This document shows, piece after piece, positions 56,188 through 64,000 of a stretch of 64,000 nucleotides of DNA. Location: assembly GCA_036346405.1 (NCBI GenBank), contig CM070566.1, positions 15,185,533 through 15,249,532 of the forward strand, read 5' to 3'. The translations under genes and the position numbers were made by a program. The stretch is from Phyllostachys edulis. Its lineage: Eukaryota; Streptophyta; Magnoliopsida; Poales; Poaceae. The notes below the pieces were generated by a model. That model had not been told where the DNA came from and made no database searches. It worked only from the letters and a program-made list of their open reading frames with translations. Numbering within the stretch: position 1 is the stretch's first letter; the number at the start of each line of letters is the position of its first letter.

Positions 56188-57620
56188 ATGTCAGGTGTAC
56201 ATGAAACTAAAGAAGAGGGGATCCTCACCCCACGTATAATAGGGCTGCAACAACACTTTGCAAAGATGGTCAACGAACACTGTGAGCACCTGGAGAACAC
56301 TCACGATGAGACCATTACAAGACTCGATGGAGTAGAAGCTGGCCAAGCTGAATTGAACAGGAAACTTGACATCATCTTGGCACGTTTGGAGGGACTAGGC
56401 CGAGCCCCTCCACCCCCGCCTGCGGCACCCCTTCGTGCTGCTCCTGCTACCACCGGTGCTTCCGGCCATCGCCGAGACGAAGACGAGAACAATTTTGCTG
56501 ATACTGAGGATGGGGACCTCAACTCCAACGGCGGTCGTGCTCACCGTCGACGTCATTTCAATAGACAAGGAATGGGACGTGATCCACAACCACTAGAAGT
56601 ACGTGATTGTGATGATGCATTTTCTAAGATTAAATTTACTATGCCTCCGTTTGCTGGTAAATATGATCCTAATGTTTATCTCACTTGGGAGTTACAAGTA
56701 GAAAAAAATTTACTTGCCATGATTTCCCTGAGAATAGGAGGGTTAGAGCTGCTACTAGTGAGTTTACAGACTTTGCTTGTGTATGGTGGAGTGAATATTG
56801 CCGTATTAATCCCAATGACGTATCTGCCACCTGGGAGGCTTTAAAAAGAGCTATGCGATATCGTTTTGTTCCCTCATACTATGCTCGTGACTTATTGAAT
56901 AAATTGACTCGTTTGAATCAAGGTAGTAAAACTGTTGAGGAATACTATCAAGACTTACAAACTGGTTTGCTTCGCTGTGGTTTAGAGGAAACCGAAGATG
57001 CTAAAATGGCTAGATTTTTAGGTGGGCTGAACCGTGAGATACAAGACATACTTGATTATAAGGATTACAATTATATCACTCACCTGTTTCACTTTGCTTG
57101 TAAGGCTGAACGGGAAGTGTAGGGACGTCATAGCAGGCAAAGGAACAGCTCTAGCGGTATTTTTGCAGGTCGGAGAAGTCAATTCCAGAACGGTACTCCC
57201 GCTGCCACCTCCAACCATGCTACTGACCTAAGCTTATCAAACAATTTCCGACGTCCAGCGGCCTCTCCTACACCTTCACGAGCACCCGAGGCAAGCAAAA
57301 CCGCCCATTCGGTCCCTGCATCGGGTGCATCTTCAGTGGCATCAACTGGACGAACATGCAAGACTCAATGCCATCGCTGCAAGGGCTTTCGACACATGCA
57401 GAAGGACTGTCCTAGCAAGCGTGCCCTCTTGATCAAGGATGATGGTGAGTACACTTTCGCTAGTGACATAGAAGAAGAACATACTTTGCTTGCTAATCCT
57501 ATAGGAAACGACATCGATTCTGATCATGAGGAGGAACAAATCAGCACTGACCTCGCGGATAACTACTTGAGCATCATCGTACAACGTGTACTTAGTGCAC
57601 AAATGGAGCGTGCCGAGTAG
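56188..57620 (+). pseudogene. Chromovirus gag
   Basis: The start is MSGVHETKEEGILTPRIIGL at 56188. A coiled N-terminus is followed by a Pro/Ala tract and IKFTMPPFAGKYDPNVYLTW. A slip in an A-run near 56702 shifts the frame; the gag domain continues from there: FTDFACVWWSEYCRI, MRYRFVPSYYARDLLNKLTR, LNQGSKTVEEYYQDLQTGLL and ARFLGGLNREIQDIL. A TAG at 57120 follows EREV. A CX2CX4HX4C knuckle CHRCKGFRHMQKDC is at about 57369. The frame stops at 57620. These gag features fit chromoviruses. Confidence 0.9.
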
Positions 57621-58082
57621 AATCAGCGCCACAACTTGTTTCAAACAAAATTCATTGTCAAGGACTGCTCATGCCGTGTGATCATCGACGAGGGGAGCTG
57701 CAACAATTTGGTGAGCATAGACATGGTCGAGAAGCTTTGCTTGACCACTCAACCACACCCCCATCCCTACTACATCTAGTGGTTCAATAAATGAAGTAAG
57801 CTGAAGGTAACACGCGTTGCAAGAGTACACTTCTCCATTGGTTCATATCATGACCATGTTGAGTGTGACGTAGTGCCTATGCAAGCTTGTTCTTTGCTGC
57901 TAGGTAGACCTTGGCAATATGATAGAGATGTGGCACATCATGGTCGGACCAACCGATATACTCTCACATTTAAAGGGAAGAAGATTAGCTTGATGCCCAT
58001 GTCACCTGAGGCTTTTTTAAAAGATGAATTGGAGAGAGCTAAGTGTGACAAGGCTAGTAGTAAAAGTGAAAATTAGATTGTT
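57621..58082 (+). pseudogene. Chromovirus protease region
   Basis: In frame with gag, FIVKDCSCRVIIDEGSCNNL (about 57650-57710) is the active-site loop; the family has a DGGS-like motif, here DEGS. Stops follow at about 57778 and 57793. Further on, ECDVVPMQACSLLLGRPWQY and DRDVAHHGRTNRYTLTFKGK match the conserved segment before RT. A TAG at about 58074 separates it from the next frame. Confidence 0.8.
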
Positions 58083-59000
58083 GTGAAGGACTTTGTCGAT
58101 CAATCAAAGAAGGAACCTAGTGCTAAACAGAATGAAATTAAGTTAAAGAGTCTTGTTCTACTTGCAACCAAATTTGACATCAGTACTTTGCAGCCCCATG
58201 ACTCTGTGTGCTATGCTTTGGTATGCAAGGATGCCTTATTCTCATTTGAGGATATGCATCCATCCTTGCCTCCTGCTGTTGCTAACATTTTGCAGGAATA
58301 TGTTGATGTATTTCTGAAGGAGGTGCCACCAGGGCTGCCACCTATTCGAGGAATAGATCACCAAATCGACTTGATTCCCGGTGCCTCGCTGCCAAACCGT
58401 GCACCGTATAGGACCAACCCAGAGGAAACGAAAGAAATTCAGCGCCAAGTACAAGAATTGCTCGACAAAGGTTATATGCGTGAATCTCTTAGTCCTTGTG
58501 TTGTTCCTGTCAGATTAGTTCCTAAGAAAGATGGTTCGTGGCATATGTGTATAGATTGTAGAGCTATTAATAATATCACCATTCGTTATCGTCATCCTAT
58601 TCCTATGTTAGATGATATGCTTGATGAATTAAGTGGTTCTACTGTTTTCTCTAAAGTTGATTTGCATAGTGGTTACCATCAAATTCGAATGAAGTTAGGA
58701 GATGAGTGGAAAACAGCATTTAAAACTAAGTTCGGATAGTATGAGTGGTTAGTGATGCCTTTTGGTTTAACTAACGCACCTAGCACTTTCATGAGATTAA
58801 TGAACGAAGTTTTGCGTGCTTTCATTGGCAAGTTTGTGGTAGTATACTTCACTGATATATTGATTAACAGCAAGTCATTAGAGGAACATTTGGAGCATTT
58901 ACGTGCTGTTTTTAATGTCTTACGTGATGCGCATTTATTTGGTAACCTAGATAAGTGCACCTTTTGCACCGATCGAGTCTCGTTTCTTGGCTATGTTATT
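58083..59000 (+). pseudogene. Chromovirus reverse transcriptase, first part (split by a solo LTR)
   Basis: LPPAVANILQEYVDVFLKEV and PPGLPPIRGIDHQIDLIPGA lead into RT. MRESLSPCVVPVRLVPKKDG, WHMCIDCRAINNITIRYRHP, LDDMLDELSGSTVFSKVDLH and EWKTAFKTKFG follow, then a TAG at 58738, then EWLVMPFGLTNAPSTFMRLM. The catalytic box reads VVYFTDILINSKS: the first Asp of the expected DD pair is Thr, so the enzyme would be dead even without stops. RT is cut after FLGYVI at 59000 and resumes at 62971. The wording is closest to what I know of CRM-type chromoviruses, but the clade is not proven. Confidence 0.9.
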
Positions 59001-62000
59001 TGTAACGACCCAACTCTAGGGCACCCGAGAGGTCCTCCAAGACCTCTGAAAAGTCCATCATGACCTCCCAGGAGGTCCACAAAGGACCTCTCGGACAGTC
59101 CACCAAAACCTCCCAGGAGGTCCAGCAGGACCTCCTGGAGCCAGGGAGCACCCACGGACCTGCCACGGCCACAATTAGAGAAAAACGAGGAGGTCTGAGG
59201 GCACCTCAAGACCACCCGCGACCCTCCAGAGGAGGTCGTGGAGGTCCGAGACCACCTCAGAACCTCACACGTTCATCGCATTGTGAGGACATAGAGGTCC
59301 GAGCTTGCTCCAGGGTTCCCTGTGAATCCTGAGCTAGTCCCAAGGATCATGGCTAGCTCTTCACAGTAATAATACAATGGTGGTGACAACCAAAACTCAT
59401 CTTTATTTAAGCGAAATATCTACAGAGTTGTTTACAAGGTGGCCTTGGGCCAAGCACATATATACAAAAGAGCAAAAGAACAAAAGATCACAGGTCCATC
59501 AAAGACGCCACAGTAACCGATCGAAGGCACAACCTAATCGCTGGTCCTCATCACTACCAAGGTCTTCTCGCAAAGATTGTAATGAGCAAGAGTGAGCACA
59601 ACAACCGTGTTTCGCAAGTTACACCGTGGGTTAGCAATATGACATGCATATATGGATAATCAAAGGATGGCATAATATGGTTATTTTGCACAAAGCCAAT
59701 TTTCTTTCAATTACCATTACTAAGTTCCAAAGCAGGTCTTTAATAACTAAAATTCATTTTATCAAAGTTAGTTTTCAGTTGGATAACATTCATCAACAAG
59801 TTGGTGAAGGATATCCTCCTGACACTAGGCTCCCTGCCCAAACCCATGGGATAAAATCCCAAAAACAGATTTGATAAGCATTTCTGGAAAACCCCAAAAC
59901 CAACATCTAACTCTGAGTAGCCCTTGCCAGCACGTCCATGACCGCGGACATGGCTATTCGAATAGATTTAACTCTGCAAAGGTTGTGCACTTTACCCACA
60001 CGACATGAGTACTCTAGTTTGACCGGCACTCGTCAATGCCACCTCTCACTACCAAAGGTAAGAGATCTAGAGCTCATGACAAGGCCTTTACAATGCATTG
60101 CTCCACCACAGCCTTTCCTTGCTAAGGTTTCACTTTCCTATGGATCGCAATCCCATGAAAGCCCCTCTTGCACCAAGGGGAAAAGAGGGTCATAAAAGAC
60201 CATTAGCCATACAAGACCTCCCACACCTCCAATGGAACAGCTTATGGTAGAGTTTTGCAAATTACTCAGCCAGGTCTCACGCCCCATTCTGGAGATATGT
60301 GGTTGCACGATTGTGGCATAGCCCATTATAGGCTTGGCATTGGTCGCTCAAAGACCGGTCCTCACATGACTAGGGCGACTTCCACAAACCCCTGGATCTC
60401 CACCTTTGCCAGGATAGAGTCTGTGCACAAACATTGCACCAGCCAAGCAAACCATTTCGCCCCCGTCCAAACCCATTTTCATTTTCTTTGCTTCCCTAGC
60501 AACACTTGCATATTCCCATGACATCCCAATGTCATGGTCAAAACATTTTAAGCAATATTTGGTCATGTTGGTAAAGATTTCCCCAAATCAATACTTTTGG
60601 TCTAAGCTTGACTAAGCATAAGCTTTTCAAATGATCTTAGCTCACACTACTGCATGACCCAAGTTTGATCTAAAGGTGACAACAAGTTCAGTTCAAAGTC
60701 AACAGTGGTCATACAAGGGAAGTAGGCATAACTATGAATTTAAAACAGGTATTGAAATAACTTGGTAGAAATAGGCATGCAGTATACATTAAAACAGGAC
60801 ATAATTAATTTGAACTATTGGGTGCAATATGATCAAAAGTGCAACTTGCCTTGCTCACTATCCTGAGAATCTTCCTCTTCAGAACCCTCAGACTCCCTGG
60901 AGTCTTCACAATCTACACGTATAAAAGAGCCAATTCAAAGAAGACCCAAATAAAGATCCAACTGAGATTAACAAGAAAACCAAATGCACCCCAGAGGGAG
61001 TCCAAAACTTAACCAATAGGAGAGGTCTATATTTTAGAATAGGTCCTTATGGAAGAGTTCTAAGCTTACCAGGAGGAGGTGGTCTTTGGCAAAAGACCCC
61101 AAAGGAGTGATTTCAGCAATAAAACAGAGAGGTCCTGAACAATGGTTCTTGCGCAAAGACCAGGAAGGAGGTCCTCAAATAAAAGCCATAGAAATCCAGA
61201 AGGTGTCCACCAGGGGAGGTCCTGTGAAGGACACGACCCGCTCAATGCAGTGACAAAAATAGGAGTGAAGCGGACCACCAGAGGACTTACCAGGGACAAG
61301 AAGGAGCAATGGATGGTGGGGAGGTCGTGAGCAGCAAGGTCTTCCCTGGAGAGCCACTGAACGAGAGCCAAGATAACAGAGTGTGGAGAAAGGTGATGTG
61401 GTAGAATTTCTTGGTCTAATTGTAGTCAAGGTGGTGAAGAAAACTAGAAACATACGTGTCGGGGATAAGTATAGAAATGGGTCAAATGTAGGTGAGTGGC
61501 AGGGTAGGTGTCACTACCATTCTGGATAAAAGGTACGAGGAAGGACAATGTATGTTGCTTTGGGAAGGGACAAGGAAAAATGTCAGAGTACAGCTAAGTG
61601 ACCAAATTCAAAGTAAACACCGCGTATATGGATGCATTTAATTGTGACAAGACATGCATTAAATGCCCAGGATTTTAACGTGGCGGAGGAAATGAAAATG
61701 ACTAAGACTGGCAAGTGGGGCCAGTCAACTTAGAAACAGTCGGGTCAAGAGGGGAGGTCTTGCCCCCGCAGGAGAGGTCCTCGAGGAGGTCCGGGGCTAA
61801 GAGGTCCTGATATACACAAAGGAGGTCCGAACATAGGGAGGTCCAAATACACATGGAGGAGGTCCACGTGACTAAGGTTCGGACAACCAGGACTTCATCA
61901 AAGGAGGTCCTGCGGCTCAAGGAGGTCTGAAGGTTGAGGAGGTCCAGACATACAGGGGAGGTCTGGACATGGGGAGGTCCTGATGGTCAAGATCAACAAA

Positions 62001-62965
62001 GGAGATCCTAACGGTTAGGATCTCGTCAAGGGAGGTTTGGCGAGAAAGTCCAGGGCCAAGTTAAAAGGCCACGGAGAGGTCTTGAACATGAGGTCCAGAG
62101 AACTACAAAGAGATCCCGTGGTTGGGATTAAAGGCAGCTTGAGGTCCGGGCAGTTGGATCTCCGAGAGGGAGGTCCAACAGCCAAGATCAAACGTGCAGG
62201 GGAGGTCTGGGCCTTTGGATCAGAAGTGAGGAGAGGTCCAAACTGTTAGATTCAAAACAAAGGGGAGGTCCACAGAGGGACATAACGCACGGGGAGGTCT
62301 GGACCTTTGGATTGGAGATAGGAAGAGGTCTGGACCACCAGATCAAATGAAAGAGAGGTCCATGCTGAGGGTTCCAAGAAAGAGAGGTCCTAGGGAAGAT
62401 ATCCACAACAGGTGGTCCAACAGGAGTTCGCAAGGATCAAGGCAACCCTAGGGAGGTCCTTTCGGCCAAGAAGAAATGCCAAGGGGTTCAAATGAACTCA
62501 AGAGAATCGAAGGCTCATAAGAGGTCCACTGGAATACATGGAGGTCCGAATGAAAAGAGGTCTGGGCATTGGGAAGTGCCCAGGCAACCAGGGTCCTGAC
62601 TTAAGAGAAGTCTGAACAGAAAAGAGGTCTAAACCCAAAGAGATTCAAACCAACAAAGAGGTCTAAAGTGATCAAACTCAAAAGGAAAGGCCCGGACGTA
62701 AGAATACGTCTAGGTGAGAAAAGGTCCAAGCCTCAAGGGAGGTCTAACTTCATGTACCACTGGGGAGGTCTAGGCCACAGAGAGGGCCTAAACCTACACA
62801 ACCCAAAAGAGATAGGTTAAAGGAGGATTGCCGAGCTTAACAGCAAGGAGGTATAAACAACTCAAACCCTTCCAACAGAACCAAACTTTGAATTCTCATC
62901 AAAACAAAATATTTTTGATTTATTTTACACATTTAAAAAGGATTTAGAAAAATTAGAATGTTACA
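59001..62965 (-). mobile_element. Solo LTR, 3965 bases, related to the Tekay-like LTR
   Basis: Minus-strand start TGTAACATTCTAATTTTTCT at 62965, end GGGTCGTTACA at 59001. The duplication TTATT is at 58996-59000 and 62966-62970, perfect. Both ends resemble the Tekay-like LTRs: ATTTTGTTTTGATGAGAATTC-type sequence near the start, and GACCC...CACCCGAGAGGTCCTCC near the end. The middle (60000-60640) also resembles 28790-29400. It contains dense GAGGTCC words at 61740-62760. No coding sequence is present. Confidence 0.9.
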
Positions 62966-63891
62966 TTATTACTCCACAGGGCATTGAAGTTGATCAAGCC
63001 AAGATCGTCGCTATCTAGAGTTGGCCGCCTCCTAAAACGGTCACACAAGTGCGAAGTTTTCTCGGGTTCGCTGGTTTCTATCGGCGTTTTGTTCGGGATT
63101 TCAGCACCATCGCTGCACCGCTGAATGAGCTTACAAAGAAGGATGTTCCTTTCACTTGGGGCACCACACAATAACAAGCTTTCGACGCTCTCAAAGATAA
63201 GTTGACACACGCTCCTTTGCTTCAACTTCCTGATTTCAGCAAGACTTTTGAATTAGAATGTGATGCTAGTGACATAGGCCTTGGTGGTGTATTAATCCAA
63301 GAAGGAAAACCAGTTGCTTACTTTATTGAAAAATTAAGTGGGCCTAGTTTGAACTATTCTACCTATGATAAAGAATTATATGCTCTAGTTCGCACTTTGG
63401 AAATATGGCAGCATTATTTATGGCCCAAAGAATTTGTAATACATTCTGATCATAAATCTTTGAAGCATATTCGAAGTCAAACCAATCTAAACCGTAGACA
63501 TGCTAAGTGGGTTGAGTTTATTGAGTCTTTCCCTTATGTCATTAAACATAAAAAGGGCAAAGACAATGTAATAGCTGATGCATTGTCTAGGAGATACACC
63601 ATGCTTTCACAACTTGATTTCAAAATCTTTGGATTAGAGACAATAAAGGAGCAATATGTGCATGATGCTGATTTTAAAGATGTGTTGCTCAATTGTCAAG
63701 AGGGTAAGGGTTGGAATAAATTTGTGGTGCATGATGGGTTTGTGTACCGTGTTAATAAGCTATGCATTCCAGTTAGCTCCGTTCGTCTTTTGTTGTTGCA
63801 GGAGGCGCATGGAGGAGGATTGATGGGTCACTTTGGCGTGAAGAAGACCGAGGACATTCTGACCCCCAACACTTTTATTGGCCAAAGATGA
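62966..63891 (+). pseudogene. Chromovirus RT end, RNase H and integrase start
   Basis: After the solo LTR, TPQGIEVDQAKIVAI (TAG at about 63016), then VRSFLGFAGFYRRFVRDFST and a TAA at about 63172, complete RT. The frame 63202-63891 holds RNase H: FELECDASDIGLGGVLIQEG, YSTYDKELYALVRTLEIWQH, VIHSDHKSLKHIRSQTNLNR and KHKKGKDNVIADALSRRYTM. The integrase zinc-binding start LLLLQEAHGGGLMGHFGVKK follows. RNase H acidic residues at CDAS, DKE and SDH are present. A frameshift occurs near 63868. Confidence 0.92.
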
Positions 63892-64000
63892 GGCGTGACG
63901 TCGAACGCTTCATTGCCCGCTGCACCACGTGCCAAAAAGCTAAGTTATGGCTTAATCCTTATGGTTTTGCCTCTTCCTGTTCCAAGCATACCTTGGGAAG
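63870..64000 (+). pseudogene. Chromovirus integrase, N-terminal part, runs off the window
   Basis: In a shifted frame WPKMRRDVERFIARCTTCQK completes the HHCC domain. Another shift precedes LPLPVPSIPWE at the window end. The catalytic core is outside. Confidence 0.85.

Overview
The window is a stack of nested transposable elements from a plant nuclear genome, almost certainly a grass. Evidence for a grass is the Tat-lineage Ty3/gypsy element with an antisense accessory gene, chromodomain gypsy elements with very long LTRs, CACTA elements with subterminal repeats and captured gene pieces, and a Maximus/SIRE-like copia element. The species is not determined. I found no intact host gene, tRNA, rRNA or CRISPR array.

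Layout. (1) 1-12188: Tat-lineage gypsy on the minus strand (gag, protease, RT, RNase H, archaeal-type RNase H, integrase). A multi-exon antisense gene lies at 56-4094 (+), and the 5' LTR is at about 11289-12188; the 3' LTR lies left of the window. (2) 12412-18873 and 45323 to about 45400: a plus-strand Maximus/SIRE-like copia (copia A), reduced to a gag piece, a pol C-terminus, a long 3' UTR and a 3' LTR. A minus-strand truncated copia (copia B, 12946-16608) sits inside it. (3) 18874-45322: a hAT transposon in the copia A LTR, with an 11-bp TIR and a 7/8 matching 8-bp duplication. Its transposase is at 24040-25790 (-). It was itself hit by a CACTA element (19104-23722, perfect 23-bp TIRs, TGA duplication) carrying genomic pieces of a DUF506 gene and a plasma-membrane H+-ATPase gene. 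It was also hit by a Tekay-like chromovirus (27199-45203) arranged LTR-internal-LTR-partial internal. That chromovirus carries a 4.8-kb solo LTR (31998-36800, TAGCT duplication).

(4) 45401-46355: an unassigned ORF and a piece of Tat-type gag. (5) 46356 to about 50775: a second CACTA element with TATCACAGACGGTT-type repeats, long foldback repeats and a decayed transposase N-terminus, fused in frame to a copia RNase H remnant (50776-51495) followed by a 128-bp LTR. (6) 51624-53690: unassigned DNA, a small foldback element and a probable truncated gypsy LTR. (7) 53692-64000: a plus-strand chromovirus (CRM-like by RT/RNase H wording, clade not proven). A pol C-terminus precedes its LTR; PBS, gag, protease, RT, RNase H and integrase start follow. 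Its RT is split by a 3965-bp solo LTR (59001-62965, TTATT duplication).

Inferred order: copia A, then copia B and hAT into it; CACTA-1 and the Tekay-like element into hAT; a solo-LTR-type element into the Tekay-like copy. Every pol gene seen carries stops, frameshifts or lost catalytic residues, so nothing here looks autonomous. The points most worth a second look are the GTCGTA palindrome arrays shared by the Tat LTR and the antisense-gene introns, the double gene capture by CACTA-1, and the GGACCTCC-rich LTRs shared by different gypsy families.
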